From Flavobacteriales bacterium 33_180_T64 (GTDB lineage: Bacteria; Bacteroidota; Bacteroidia; Flavobacteriales; Flavobacteriaceae), in assembly GCA_002162685.1 (NCBI GenBank), contig MAAQ01000013.1, forward strand, positions 1 to 64,000: a stretch of 64,000 nt of DNA, read 5' to 3'. The notes below the pieces were generated by a model. It was not told the origin of the DNA. It ran no database searches and saw only the letters and a list, made by a program, of their open reading frames with translations. The translations under genes were made by a program, and so were the position numbers. Shown piece by piece: positions 25,155 to 35,967 of this stretch (the first letter of the stretch is position 1; every line of letters starts with the position of its first letter).

Positions 25155-28100
25155 TTAATTTCCAAAATTGTAACGTAATGTAAATCCAGATCTGATAGTC
25201 GTTTGTGGAAAAGCTGTAGATATTTCATATTCTGAAAAGGTATAATCAAAGTAAAAAATCGCCGTAAGGTTTTTAGTAAATGCGTAATCTGCAGTATATT
25301 TTAATCCCCAAATAGTTTGGCCTTGAGTAATTTGATTATTCTCTACATCTAAATATCTAATGATGGTTTTATTATTTCTAACAGACACATCTGCTTTCAT
25401 ATTTAAATCACTTTTAATGACTTGCTTTGGTCCAGCAAGCTTAGAGCGGATACGAAGGTCTTTAATACGATATCCTAGCCCTAAAATATATTCTTTACCT
25501 TGAATTTCGGTTAGTAAGTTATTATCAAAACTAAGCGATAGTATTCTATCCTTTCTCATTTCGGCTAAAATTTTAACCGAATTCTTCATTTCAAAATCTA
25601 ATCGAAATAAAGGACTAAACTGTTCTTCTAAGTTAATATTACTAAATACCGTTCTGTTTTTAAAGTTTCCTGATTGATCTAATACCTCTGGGTTTTGGTT
25701 TTCATACACAACACCTGGCTGTAATAAATCTGGATCTAAATCAAGGTTTGTTCTAAACTGATTAATCGTATAACTAGAACGGTAACCATGAGTTATAGAA
25801 AAACGTTTAAAGTTCTTTTTAAACCATTTCATTTTCATAAAACCAGTATACTTAAGTTGCCAGTTTGGTATTGGAATATCTCTAAAAGCAGATAGGCTAA
25901 TTTTATCTGGATTAGTGCCTTTATATGCGGCTAAAAAAGACGGCAACAATACGGCCTGACTATTTTTACCAAAACCTAAAGGATAGCCTTCTCCGTCTAC
26001 GGCAAAGTTATCATTACCATAAAAATTACGTGCTAATCGTCTTGCTACAACTAACCTGTTTGCTCTAAAATCATCAAAAGCTGCAGATTGAGTTTCGTCA
26101 CTTTTACTGAATGCCGTTTTAATTAATGTAGTTGAGATATTAAAGTTTCCGAAGGAATTAGTAATTAAACTATTATAAGTATCACTAAACCCATCGCCAT
26201 CTGTATCTGTTGTATTAAAATTTTGTGTTGTGTTTTGAGAATACACACGCCCACCTGTTAAATCTATATTTAGATCTTTTATGAGCTCTACATCGGCAGA
26301 AATATCTAACACACGATTTGTAACCTCACTATACTGCTGATTAAAATTAGGATATACGGTTAGCCATCCATTTCTTGCTGCCAAATCTCTAATATCACTT
26401 TGACTCCCAAATGTATAGCCTAGGGTAGGTTTAAATGTCCCAATAAATCCTGGCGTTTTTAAGTAACCTGGTAAAAGAGAACCATTGTTTTCAGTATAGT
26501 TTATTTGAACTCGCTTTACACTTGTTACTAAATCAATAGCAGCATTTAAAATTTTAGAACCACCTCCTTTTTCACTTTGAGCGTTCTTTGTATTTCCTGT
26601 TGGATTAGGCTTCCCATCTTTACCTAGACCGCCTGGGGTTGCTTTAGTTGTTCTAGACCTTCTGGTTTTCTTTTTAGTTAAGCCAACGTGCTTATAAAGT
26701 GTTTCTAAATTAAACGTCGTGTTAATATTATGCGTATTTGCATTTTGAATGGTATTCCCTAAATTATAATTGGTAAAGGACCCGTCTTCATTTTCAATAG
26801 GTAAATTATTATTTAAATCCGAACCTTTTTGCCATTGAAAATCACCTGTATATGAATACGTTGCACGCATAAAACTCAAGGTTGGAATTTTATATAACGG
26901 AATCTCATAATTAATCTGTAACTGTTGACTTTGAATATTAGGATCTCCTAAGTCAAAGAAACCATCCCAAACATCAAGATTTGGGTCTTGACTCCCATTA
27001 ATGACATCATCAACAAAATAGTTTCTAACAATATTTGTATTTGCTGCAGTAAAGTTTAAACTCAATGCCTTTGTTAAGTTATAATTTAGGGCATATTGGG
27101 TATTGAAATTATAATTTCTTCGGAATAATTCTTCTAAACCAATATTATCTCCTGTTAAATCTACTTCTCTAAATTTTTGCTTATTAAACTGACGAATAAT
27201 ATCTGAATTAACTGAGAAACTTGTTGGGATTGGATTAAAATTAAAATCTTTAAGGATTTTCCAATATTTACTTCTAAATAAAGAATCATTTTTCTTAAAA
27301 GGCTCTATAGACATTGGTTGGAAACTATAATTATAATTAACTCCAGCTCTAATATTTTGACTTAGAGAGCGCTCGATTTCAAAATCACGTCGTTCTTCTT
27401 TATTATATGAGTAATTAAAAGTTAAATTCTCAACATCATAAAAACGCGGTTTCTTATCTGTCGTCCTATTTTTTCTAACACCAATAAAGTTAATACTCTT
27501 ACGTTTGGTATAATTCTCATTTACTTTTAAAATAGAATCGTGATTGGTTGTATTGTCTAATTGTGTTTGCAATTTTATATCTCTATAAAATTCGTCATAT
27601 TCTGGTGTAATAATTTGTTCACCAATTGCATAATTAAATGGCAACTGGATGCCCCATTTTTTTGGCAGAAGTTGTCCTAAATTCAAATTTGTGACAACAT
27701 CATACTGTTCAACATCTTCACGGCTACGCTCGTTTGGTCTTTGCTCTACAGAACCAAAACCAATTGTGCTTTTTCTTCCGGTTGCACTAATATTAGCAAA
27801 ATCGGCAAAATTAGCATCCATTGATCCTACAGCTGCCCAACCACCTTCATTATCTAAATCGGCTAAACGCAACTCATTAAACCAAATTTCACCACAAGCA
27901 TTCATGCCATCACTTCGAGGGTTTTTAACCCCAACCATTAAAACTCTAACATCTCCAAAATTTGGATTACCCTTAATCGCAATTCTTTGCTGACCAATGG
28001 TATGTGGATCAAATTCTGAAACCTCAATAAGCTCTCCATTATTTAAATCATAAAATGTTGGTTCAACATTTGCTAAAGTACCACTAGCTATTCCTAAAGA

Positions 28101-31100
28101 TTTCACTTGCTCTAAAACACTAAGTTCTATATTAATTTCATTAGCTTCAGGCCAAACAGACTCTGCAGATGCAAATCCTGATGACACCTGTAATGGCACT
28201 TCAATTTGATAATAGTTTTGTGTAAAATCATTACCCATACGAATAAAACCAACTAAATCTCCATCGCCTAATGACCCAGACTCACCTTCTTCAGCATGAA
28301 TAAACATACGCAGCTTATTGTACTGACGCATATCTATATTTATATTTTTGAATACACCTCTAGAATCTTCTGGTTCTAATTCACAAACTTCAACTTGTAA
28401 AGATTGTTCATTTTGTCTAATAATATTATTGTTGTTATTTAATTGTTCTAAAACAACCCCTGGAGGCAACACATAGTTTCCATCATTTTCTTGAAGTCCA
28501 ACAACACCAACACTTAGTTCTGTATTATCATTATCATTATTTGGTTCGTCATCTAAAGTTAGAGTGTAACGTCTCCAATCACTTCGAACTAAATCTAATG
28601 TTGCAAAACGTAAGACCGTAGTCTCCGTAAAATCTTCTAAAAACATACGTGCAAAACGTACTGATCTAATGTCTGAAATACCACCAATTGCTGTTCTACT
28701 AGGTCCTTCTGCAATAGGGACTCTAAATTGATACCAAGTCACTGTTCGTGTTTGACCATTAGGTAAAGTCACTTGACGTTCTTTTACATCATTAATCTGA
28801 GGATTACTTTCAATTAAAGATGAAGGAGTGATATCGATTTCATATTGAAAATAACTATCAATAGTATTCATTGTGTTATCTCTATTGATATCCTCTACAT
28901 CTGGTTGTGGTGTAGATCCTCGATTTGTATCTGTAAACACATCTGGAGAGTTTCCTTCTAAGCCGTTATATTTTTTATAACGTTCAAAAATATCACCTTC
29001 AGTATTTAAATAATACGTGTAATTATCTTTTGCTGGATCTTCTAGGCCTACATATGGTGCATAAATAGGTTGAAGTATTGGATTATCTGAAGATGTCTCT
29101 TCAGAATCGTCATATCCATCATACCCAACATCTTGGTTAGAACGTTGGTCTCCACCTGTTGAAAAGGTATAAATTAAAGATTGATTATTTGGAACAACAG
29201 TACCATAAGAGGTTTCTGTTAAATCACTAATATCACCATTTTCAGGCAATCCATTTTCATATTGTTTTTTTCCATCCTTTATAATATCTTCAGAAATATT
29301 ACCAAGGTTAAAAAATAATTTCCCTCCCTGATTGGTGCCGTTGTCATCTAAAAATGGATCTTGTATCCAAAACTCTATATACTCAACATTAGCTTGTTCA
29401 AAGTCTGTAGACGTAATTTGTCGTGTAATTCCGGCCCAACTGTTTTGAGGAATCGTTAAAGTTTCTGTAGCGACATCAATTCCCGTACTTTGGTAATTAT
29501 AAGGTCCTCTTTCTCTTGGATAATACGCTAAATCTAAAGTATTAATTACTGTAGATTGGCCTTGTGCAATATCTAATTCAGGAAATACCTCATCAATAAA
29601 GACACGTCTTGTATATAAATTAGACACATCATCATCACTAATATCACCGGGTCTTTGATTACTATAGAAAATAGGATCGATAGTATACCAGTTTAAAAAT
29701 GCTCTATCAAATCCATTTTGAATTCCTGGACCATTTATAGCATCATTCTCAAGTACACCATTAATGGTTCTTGGCCTACTTGACAGAAACCAAGATTGCG
29801 GTGATAATAAATCTATGGCACCTTGCGAGCCTTCAAAATCATCGACATAAGCTGTAGCTTCACTATTAAAATCTGTCCCTTTTGGAGCTCCTGGAGCTAA
29901 GTAAGCAAATTCACCTCTCACTGAAAGATTAGAAGCAGCATCTGTATCTATATTAGGTAGTTTATTAACTAAACGTGTAAAGAAAGGTACTTCGGTAGAA
30001 TAATTTCCGTTAAAACCAAAAATGGTATTATTAATTGGTTCGTTATTATAATTTGCTTTTTGGGTAATAGGGCGTTCATTTAAATTTAAAATTGTAGCAC
30101 CTAAAACAAAATTCTCATTAAATTGATGTTCTACATTAACACCTGTAAATCGTCTTGTTTGCTGACCAAATACAGCGTTATTTTCTACAGAAACATTGAT
30201 AGGAATATTAGATGATTTTAAAGCTTCATCTATAATATAAACACGTCCTATTTGATAATTAACGGTATAATCTTGACCCTCTAAAAGTGTTCGCCCTCCA
30301 GCTGTAACAATTACTGACCCTCTTGGCACATTAAATGCGCCTAAAGGAATACCATCACCACCTGAAGATTTGTAACGTCCTTTAATTTGAAATTTATTTT
30401 TTTCAACTTCATCTAAAGCAGCTGTTTTAGTTTGCTTATAAAGAATATCATACACATACTTTTCTTGATTAAGATTGGTATAGGTCTCTAATTCGTAATC
30501 TGCATCATTATTTGCACTACCATCATCATCTAAAATATCAAAAAGATAGCGACCAAAAGGCTCAACTTTAGTAAATATAATTTTACCATTTTGGGTAAGT
30601 ACTGTCTGACCTTGAACAAAATCGAAGAAACCATCACCACCTGCTTGTGGATCATTATTAAAGTTTAATCGATCTAAATGAAATAGTCGAATTAATGGTG
30701 TGTCTATGATTTCGCCGTCATCTGTTGTATCAAATGGAGAGTTGTTTCCAAATATTGGGAATGAAGTTCCATCAACTGGAGCAATATAATTTAGTGGTGA
30801 GGCTTCGGTATAAAAAATATTAAGCTTGAAGTCTTCTTTATCTAATTGAAATGCACCTGTATCGTAGATGTTTTTCATCATCAAATCCCAAATGGGTTGG
30901 TTTACATCTGTGATTGGACTTTTCAGCATTTTTACAATTAAACTTTGTGTAGAGCCTTCTGCAATAACAAAACTATCATTAATTCCATCTGCATTAATAT
31001 CAGGACCGTTATCTATAAGTCCGTCACCATCAACATCAGAGTCGGTTTGATCATTAATTCCATCACCATCAGTATCTACACCATTATCGGCAGTCCCATC

Positions 31101-32624
31101 TCCATCAACATCTACATCTGCGACGTTTGGAATGCCATCATTATCATTATCGTTATTTGTAGCAGTAGAATTCACACCATCATTTGCAAACTCACCGACT
31201 TGATACACTTCTCCTCCAATAGTATATTGAAAAGCAACAGCAACAATTTCATCATTTAACAAACGTTGGTTTAACGAAATATAACCTAATTGCGAATTAA
31301 ATTCATAGTCTCTACCATGTTCAAGCTTCTTTGCATTTTCAAGTTTTCCAAAATCAAAGCCTTCATTTGCAGGTGTTAAAATACCTTGTTCAGCTGTTGT
31401 TATATCTCTAACTGAAGGTGATAAAAAAGAACCTGCTCCACCAATTGCTGTAGGATCAAATCCATTATTAACATTATCTGGAAACTGAGACCCTTCGGCA
31501 AGGTTTATAAAACCTCCTGGATCTACACCTCCATTTATACCAATAGTTTCAAATTCACCTAAGTCTTGAAGCGCAACAATATTTCTAACATTATTGGTTT
31601 GGTTACTTCTATTTGTAACCCAAACTTCAATTCTTGTAATTTGAATGTTATTATTTATGAAAGGATAACGAAGCATCGATTCATCATATGTATCTCTAAA
31701 ATATTGTGCTAAGAAATAATGTCTATTTTCATCATAATCTCTTATAAAGAATTCAAACTCTTCTAATGTTCCTCCGCCTTGCGCTATAACAGATTGTGAT
31801 TGCGATTGTTGTTCAGAAAAAATAGCCGTAACTCTTGTTTTACCAAACTGCAGTTCGGTTTTTACTCCAAATAAACTTTGTGCTCCTGTAATTAAAGAGC
31901 TATTTAAAGGCATGCTAACATTACCAACTTCAATTTTTCTTATGATATCATCTTCAGTAGGAGTGTATTCTAATTTTACTAAATTTTGAAAATCAAAAGT
32001 AGACTCTGTATCATAGTTAGCGGTGACTTGCAAACGCGTTCCAACTTTACCTAATAAACTTAAACTAATACGTTGATCGAAATCAAATGTAAAGTTACTT
32101 CGATTACGAGGTGAGAAGGTTGGGTTATCTTGTTTCGTAAATAAAACACCTAAATCCATTTCAACAGATCCTTGAGGGATTACTTCAATCGTATTCCCAC
32201 CAAAAAGGGTTTCAAAAAACCCAGAGTTGATATAAAATTCTGGTAATAAATTCTTTTGCTCATCTTCTGATCCTTCTTTTTTTCCTTCTGCAGCATCAAT
32301 TTTTTGTTTATAATATAAACGTTGTTGCTCTTGTAAAACTAATTTTTGATATTCAGCAGGTGTTAAAATAATTGGATAGTTAATATTAAAACTCCCAACT
32401 TTTTCAGTATAGATATATCTATCAGTTTTAGGATCGTAAGTATATTTTGACACTATACTTTGCGGATTTGGAAACTTTAATGTTCCAAGAGAAAAGCCTG
32501 TTTTAGTACTATCTTGAGTTGTTGGGTTAGTTTGAGCGTTACCAAAGCTGCTAACCAATACCAGAGCAAGGATAAATAAAAGGCGATTTGATGATTTTAA
32601 TATAGTAAAGTTAGTTGTTATCAA
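25155..32624 (-). CDS. sprA: SprA/Sov, T9SS outer-membrane translocon
   Basis: At 2489 residues this is the largest protein of the window, with a signal peptide ending SSFGNAQ. It is dominated by alternating beta-strands with the SprA-type blocks LEYTPTEDDIIRKIEVGNVS, YVDDFEGSQG and RGEFAYLAPGAP. In F. johnsoniae SprA (~2400 residues) forms a single 36-strand barrel through which T9SS cargo crosses the outer membrane; it is needed for gliding and secretion. The gene starts four bases after the ruvA stop. An unusual Asp-rich insert at ~488-550 resembles TSP3 calcium-binding repeats. The C-terminus ends in a typical barrel strand (FTLRYNFGN). Confidence 0.96.
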   Translation of the reverse strand: MITTNFTILKSSNRLLFILALVLVSSFGNAQTNPTTQDSTKTGFSLGTLKFPNPQSIVSKYTYDPKTDRYIYTEKVGSFNINYPIILTPAEYQKLVLQEQQRLYYKQKIDAAEGKKEGSEDEQKNLLPEFYINSGFFETLFGGNTIEVIPQGSVEMDLGVLFTKQDNPTFSPRNRSNFTFDFDQRISLSLLGKVGTRLQVTANYDTESTFDFQNLVKLEYTPTEDDIIRKIEVGNVSMPLNSSLITGAQSLFGVKTELQFGKTRVTAIFSEQQSQSQSVIAQGGGTLEEFEFFIRDYDENRHYFLAQYFRDTYDESMLRYPFINNNIQITRIEVWVTNRSNQTNNVRNIVALQDLGEFETIGINGGVDPGGFINLAEGSQFPDNVNNGFDPTAIGGAGSFLSPSVRDITTAEQGILTPANEGFDFGKLENAKKLEHGRDYEFNSQLGYISLNQRLLNDEIVAVAFQYTIGGEVYQVGEFANDGVNSTATNNDNDNDGIPNVADVDVDGDGTADNGVDTDGDGINDQTDSDVDGDGLIDNGPDINADGINDSFVIAEGSTQSLIVKMLKSPITDVNQPIWDLMMKNIYDTGAFQLDKEDFKLNIFYTEASPLNYIAPVDGTSFPIFGNNSPFDTTDDGEIIDTPLIRLFHLDRLNFNNDPQAGGDGFFDFVQGQTVLTQNGKIIFTKVEPFGRYLFDILDDDGSANNDADYELETYTNLNQEKYVYDILYKQTKTAALDEVEKNKFQIKGRYKSSGGDGIPLGAFNVPRGSVIVTAGGRTLLEGQDYTVNYQIGRVYIIDEALKSSNIPINVSVENNAVFGQQTRRFTGVNVEHQFNENFVLGATILNLNERPITQKANYNNEPINNTIFGFNGNYSTEVPFFTRLVNKLPNIDTDAASNLSVRGEFAYLAPGAPKGTDFNSEATAYVDDFEGSQGAIDLLSPQSWFLSSRPRTINGVLENDAINGPGIQNGFDRAFLNWYTIDPIFYSNQRPGDISDDDVSNLYTRRVFIDEVFPELDIAQGQSTVINTLDLAYYPRERGPYNYQSTGIDVATETLTIPQNSWAGITRQITSTDFEQANVEYIEFWIQDPFLDDNGTNQGGKLFFNLGNISEDIIKDGKKQYENGLPENGDISDLTETSYGTVVPNNQSLIYTFSTGGDQRSNQDVGYDGYDDSEETSSDNPILQPIYAPYVGLEDPAKDNYTYYLNTEGDIFERYKKYNGLEGNSPDVFTDTNRGSTPQPDVEDINRDNTMNTIDSYFQYEIDITPSSLIESNPQINDVKERQVTLPNGQTRTVTWYQFRVPIAEGPSRTAIGGISDIRSVRFARMFLEDFTETTVLRFATLDLVRSDWRRYTLTLDDEPNNDNDNTELSVGVVGLQENDGNYVLPPGVVLEQLNNNNNIIRQNEQSLQVEVCELEPEDSRGVFKNINIDMRQYNKLRMFIHAEEGESGSLGDGDLVGFIRMGNDFTQNYYQIEVPLQVSSGFASAESVWPEANEINIELSVLEQVKSLGIASGTLANVEPTFYDLNNGELIEVSEFDPHTIGQQRIAIKGNPNFGDVRVLMVGVKNPRSDGMNACGEIWFNELRLADLDNEGGWAAVGSMDANFADFANISATGRKSTIGFGSVEQRPNERSREDVEQYDVVTNLNLGQLLPKKWGIQLPFNYAIGEQIITPEYDEFYRDIKLQTQLDNTTNHDSILKVNENYTKRKSINFIGVRKNRTTDKKPRFYDVENLTFNYSYNKEERRDFEIERSLSQNIRAGVNYNYSFQPMSIEPFKKNDSLFRSKYWKILKDFNFNPIPTSFSVNSDIIRQFNKQKFREVDLTGDNIGLEELFRRNYNFNTQYALNYNLTKALSLNFTAANTNIVRNYFVDDVINGSQDPNLDVWDGFFDLGDPNIQSQQLQINYEIPLYKIPTLSFMRATYSYTGDFQWQKGSDLNNNLPIENEDGSFTNYNLGNTIQNANTHNINTTFNLETLYKHVGLTKKKTRRSRTTKATPGGLGKDGKPNPTGNTKNAQSEKGGGSKILNAAIDLVTSVKRVQINYTENNGSLLPGYLKTPGFIGTFKPTLGYTFGSQSDIRDLAARNGWLTVYPNFNQQYSEVTNRVLDISADVELIKDLNIDLTGGRVYSQNTTQNFNTTDTDGDGFSDTYNSLITNSFGNFNISTTLIKTAFSKSDETQSAAFDDFRANRLVVARRLARNFYGNDNFAVDGEGYPLGFGKNSQAVLLPSFLAAYKGTNPDKISLSAFRDIPIPNWQLKYTGFMKMKWFKKNFKRFSITHGYRSSYTINQFRTNLDLDPDLLQPGVVYENQNPEVLDQSGNFKNRTVFSNINLEEQFSPLFRLDFEMKNSVKILAEMRKDRILSLSFDNNLLTEIQGKEYILGLGYRIKDLRIRSKLAGPKQVIKSDLNMKADVSVRNNKTIIRYLDVENNQITQGQTIWGLKYTADYAFTKNLTAIFYFDYTFSEYEISTAFPQTTIRSGFTLRYNFGN
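30973..31160 (-). repeat. TSP3-like Asp-rich repeats within sprA
   Basis: Residues ~488-550 of SprA contain at least five DxDxDG-type units (NDNDNDGIPN, DVDGDGTAD, DTDGDGIND, DVDGDGLID, DINADGIND), about 12-13 residues each. Such units bind calcium in thrombospondin type-3 and OmpA-type proteins. The opposite-strand open frame here is a by-product of this codon composition. Confidence 0.75.
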
Positions 32625-32627
32625 ATT

Positions 32628-33209
32628 TTATAAATTTTTTAAAGCTTCTTTAATAATGGATTCTGCCGTTGCGTCTGGTTGTTGAGACACAATTTTATCC
32701 ACAATACGTTCGGACTGCTTTTTAGCAAATCCTAAAACTTCTAAAGCAGATAACGCTTCATCTTTGTTCGTATTGTTTTTATTAACAGAAACTTCGTCAA
32801 TGTCGTACACTTTAAGCACTTTATCTTTTAAATCTAATATGACACGCGCTGCTGTTTTAGCTCCAATTCCTTTTATAGATTGAATTAATGCTACATCACC
32901 AAGTGCAATTCCTTCTTTAACTTGCTGAGGAGATAATGATGATAACATTGTTCTAGCTGTATTAGCACCAATACCACTTACAGAAAGTAGTAGCTTGAAT
33001 ATTTCGCGTTCTGCCAGTGATGAAAACCCATACAAAGTATGAGAATCTTCGCGTACAATTAAATGCGTGTACAGCTTGAGAGCTTCACTATCTGGAATTT
33101 GAGAAAATGTATGTAATGATATATTGAGAAGGTAGCCAACACCATTGCAATCTATAACTACATCTGTTGGATTTTTTTCTACTAATTTACCTTGAATATG
33201 TGTAATCAT
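32628..33209 (-). CDS. ruvA: Holliday junction branch-migration protein RuvA
   Basis: The 193-residue protein has the N-terminal OB fold (MITHIQGKLVEK), helix-hairpin-helix motifs (LLSVSGIGANTARTML, LIQSIKGIGAKTAARVIL) and the C-terminal RuvB-binding domain (EALSALEVLGF). Its partner ruvB lies ~8.5 kb away in this same window rather than next to it. It has a strong promoter at 33232-33260 and is followed four bases later by sprA, so ruvA-sprA is one unit. Confidence 0.96.
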   Translation of the reverse strand: MITHIQGKLVEKNPTDVVIDCNGVGYLLNISLHTFSQIPDSEALKLYTHLIVREDSHTLYGFSSLAEREIFKLLLSVSGIGANTARTMLSSLSPQQVKEGIALGDVALIQSIKGIGAKTAARVILDLKDKVLKVYDIDEVSVNKNNTNKDEALSALEVLGFAKKQSERIVDKIVSQQPDATAESIIKEALKNL

Positions 33210-33231
33210 TTACCCACTAGAGTTTAAAACT

Positions 33232-33260
33232 CAAATGTAATAAAATTATTTACATTTCAA
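33232..33260 (-). promoter_or_regulatory. TTG-N18-TACATTTG promoter of ruvA-sprA
   Basis: The -7 TACATTTG (33232-33239) and -33 TTG (33258-33260) lie in the 57-base gap after maeB. The spacing matches the Bacteroidota consensus. The start codon of ruvA is ~22 bases downstream. Confidence 0.7.
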
Positions 33261-33266
33261 AGGTGT

Positions 33267-35570
33267 TTAGTTCTCTAAAGCATTACGCTTATTGGCATCT
33301 CTTTTTTCTTTTTGTTGCGCATCTATAACTGCAATTGCAGTCATGTTTACAATTTCATCAACACTAGCATCTAACTGAAGTATATGAACTGGTTTTTTCA
33401 TTCCCATCATAATTGGTCCAATTGAGTCTGCTTTATTAAGCTCTTTAAGCAATTTATAAGTAATATTTGCAGATTCTAAATTTGGAAAAATAAGTGTATT
33501 CACCTTTTTACCTGCTAATTTTGAAAATGGAAATGTGGCTTGAAGCATTTCTTTATTTAATGCAAAATCAGTTTGTAATTCTCCGTCAACAATTAAATCT
33601 GGATGTCTTTTATGTAAATATTCAACAGCTTCTCTAACTTTTGTTGCTGTTTGATTTTTTGAAGACCCAAAATTAGAATACGATATCATTGCCATTACTG
33701 GTTCCATTCCAAACATTTTCACTACACCAGCTGTCATTTGAGCAATTCTTGTTAAATCATTTGCAGACGGATTAATATTTATAGACGTATCACTTAAAAA
33801 CATTGGTCCACGTTGCGTCATCATAACATTAGTTGTAGCAATTCTAGTCGAACCTGGAGCAAGACCGATAAGCTCTAGCATAGGTTTCACTACAGATGGG
33901 TAACTTCTAGAATATCCTGAAATTAATGCATCTGCATCGCCTTCATTAACCATCATAGCTGCATAATAGTTACGCTCACGCATTAATTTTTCTGCAGAAA
34001 ACAAAGTAACTCCATTACGATTTCGCTGTTCCCAATACACTTTAGCATAGGCATTTTTACGTATTTCTTCGTCGTCAGATTTTGGATCAATAATTTCTAA
34101 ATCTCCTTCGAATTCAATGTCTTCCATGAGTGATAAAATCTTATCTCGACGTCCAAGAAGAATTGGTATTGCAATTCCTTCCTCGCAAACTATTTGAGCT
34201 GCTTTCAAAACATCTAACTGATCAGCTTCAGCAAAGACAACACGCTTAGGGTTTAGTTTCGCGCGATTTAATAGGAGTCTTACAATTTTATTATCAGAAC
34301 CTAAACGTTCTAATAATTCATCTTTATATTTCCCCCAATCCTCAATAGGTTCTTGAGCAACTCCACTTTCCATAGCTGCTTTAGCAACAGCAGGAGGCAC
34401 TTCGGCAATGAGCCTTGGATCAAATGGTTTAGGAATAATGTAATCTCTACCGAAAGTTAATCGTGTTTCACCATATGCAATGTTTACTTGCTCTGGCACT
34501 GGCTCTTTAGCTAAGTTTGCTAAAGCATAAACTGCAGCCATCTTCATGGCTTCATTAATTTTTGTTGCTCTTACATCTAAAGCGCCTCTAAAAATAAACG
34601 GAAACCCAAGTACATTATTAACTTGATTAGGATGGTCACTTCGACCAGTTGCCATAATGATATCCTTTCGAGTTGCAATAGCAATATTATATGGAATTTC
34701 AGGATCGGGATTAGCCATTGCAAACACAATAGGGTTGTCTGCCATGGATTTAAGCATCTCTGGATTTACAATATCAGCCTTAGATAAACCGATAAAAACA
34801 TCAGCATCTTGCATGGCTTCATCTAAAGTATTTATTTTTCTATGTGTAGAGAACTCAGCCTTTTCTGTTGTTAGGTTATCACGATCATTTCTAATAACAC
34901 CTTTACTATCTAACATGATCATGTTTTCTCGTTTAGCACCACATGCTTTATATAAACGAGAACAAGAAATAGCAGCAGCTCCAGCACCACTAATAACAAT
35001 TTTCACATCTCCAATATTCTTTTCAGCAATTTCTAAGGCATTCAATAAAGCTGCAGCAGAGATGATTGCAGTACCATGTTGATCATCATGCATTACTGGA
35101 ATATCTAATTCTTCTTTAAGGCGACGTTCAATTTCAAAAGCTTCTGGCGCTTTAATATCTTCAAGATTAATACCACCAAAAGTTGGTGCAATATTTTTTA
35201 CAGTTTGAATAAACTCTTCAATATTTTCGGTATCGACTTCAATATCAAAAACATCAATATCAGCAAAGATTTTAAAGAGCAAGCCTTTTCCTTCCATTAC
35301 CGGTTTTGAAGCTTCTGGTCCAATATTTCCAAGACCTAAAACGGCAGTTCCGTTTGATATTACTGCAACTAAATTCCCTTTAGCTGTATATTTATAAACA
35401 TTGTTTTTATCTTTTTCAATTTCTAAGCAAGGTTCAGCTACTCCAGGAGAATATGCTAATGACAAATCTCTTTGTGATGCATATTTTTTAGTTGGAACAA
35501 CTTGAATTTTACCAGGAGTTGGTTTGGCATGGTACACTAATGCTTCTCGACGTTTACTCTGCTTGCTCAT
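33267..35570 (-). CDS. maeB: NADP-dependent malic enzyme with C-terminal phosphotransacetylase-like domain (MaeB)
   Basis: The 767-residue protein has a malic-enzyme half (~1-420) with [12 protein letters not shown], the catalytic-region [10 protein letters not shown] and the nucleotide-binding [10 protein letters not shown] motifs. The C-terminal half resembles phosphate acetyltransferase (~430-755; [29 protein letters not shown]). MaeB decarboxylates malate to pyruvate and makes NADPH; in E. coli the C-terminal domain is regulatory and senses acetyl-CoA. A TACATTTG box is found ~57 bases upstream. Confidence 0.95.
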   Translation of the reverse strand: MSKQSKRREALVYHAKPTPGKIQVVPTKKYASQRDLSLAYSPGVAEPCLEIEKDKNNVYKYTAKGNLVAVISNGTAVLGLGNIGPEASKPVMEGKGLLFKIFADIDVFDIEVDTENIEEFIQTVKNIAPTFGGINLEDIKAPEAFEIERRLKEELDIPVMHDDQHGTAIISAAALLNALEIAEKNIGDVKIVISGAGAAAISCSRLYKACGAKRENMIMLDSKGVIRNDRDNLTTEKAEFSTHRKINTLDEAMQDADVFIGLSKADIVNPEMLKSMADNPIVFAMANPDPEIPYNIAIATRKDIIMATGRSDHPNQVNNVLGFPFIFRGALDVRATKINEAMKMAAVYALANLAKEPVPEQVNIAYGETRLTFGRDYIIPKPFDPRLIAEVPPAVAKAAMESGVAQEPIEDWGKYKDELLERLGSDNKIVRLLLNRAKLNPKRVVFAEADQLDVLKAAQIVCEEGIAIPILLGRRDKILSLMEDIEFEGDLEIIDPKSDDEEIRKNAYAKVYWEQRNRNGVTLFSAEKLMRERNYYAAMMVNEGDADALISGYSRSYPSVVKPMLELIGLAPGSTRIATTNVMMTQRGPMFLSDTSININPSANDLTRIAQMTAGVVKMFGMEPVMAMISYSNFGSSKNQTATKVREAVEYLHKRHPDLIVDGELQTDFALNKEMLQATFPFSKLAGKKVNTLIFPNLESANITYKLLKELNKADSIGPIMMGMKKPVHILQLDASVDEIVNMTAIAVIDAQQKEKRDANKRNALEN

Positions 35571-35915
35571 ATTAAAGTGTGTGAATTAATCAATTATTGA
35601 ATTGTATTTTAGTACAAAGCGAATTACAAATGTAAGCGTTTTAGGAGAAAGGGATTAAGAAAATAGGCTGCTTTTGTTTGATAAAGGCACAGAACATATT
35701 TTCAGATAAACCTGAAGATTAATACAATTAAAAATTTCATTCCCAATTTGAGCGAATAAAACACCTGTCGCCCAATAACACTGCTTATTTGAATTACTAC
35801 TTAAAAATCAGGTCTTACTTATTATGCTAAAATTGTAAAAAAAGAATCTTACTAAAGTAAATTTATAAGCGTCAATGATTATCTCAGATTCTTTAAACGA
35901 GAAATAATATCAAAT
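35571..35915. other. Intergenic region upstream of maeB
   Basis: About 345 bases without a credible gene. The only signals I see are the maeB -7 box at 35627-35634 and, at its far end, the terminator of the lipoprotein gene. Confidence 0.5.
35627..35634 (-). promoter_or_regulatory. TACATTTG -7 promoter box for maeB
   Basis: An exact TAnnTTTG match on the minus strand 57 bases upstream of the maeB start, with no -33 TTG at the usual distance. Confidence 0.5.
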
Positions 35916-35949
35916 AAAAAGCCTCTTGAAATAAATCAAGAGGCTTTTT
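35916..35949 (-). terminator. Intrinsic terminator after the lipoprotein gene
   Basis: The perfect 14-bp stem AAAAAGCCTCTTGA / TCAAGAGGCTTTTT has a six-base loop and T tracts on both sides. It is 19 bases past the stop at 35968. Confidence 0.85.
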
Positions 35950-35967
35950 ATTTATATAATATAATTT

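Noticed and set aside
27649-27993. 114-codon plus-strand frame within sprA
   Set aside because: It is antisense to well-supported sprA coding sequence, and its product has no recognisable domain or start signal.
30868-31259. Two plus-strand open frames opposite sprA
   Set aside because: They arise from the reverse complement of the Asp-rich GAT/GGT repeats, with low-complexity Ile/Ser/Thr products and no ribosome-binding site.
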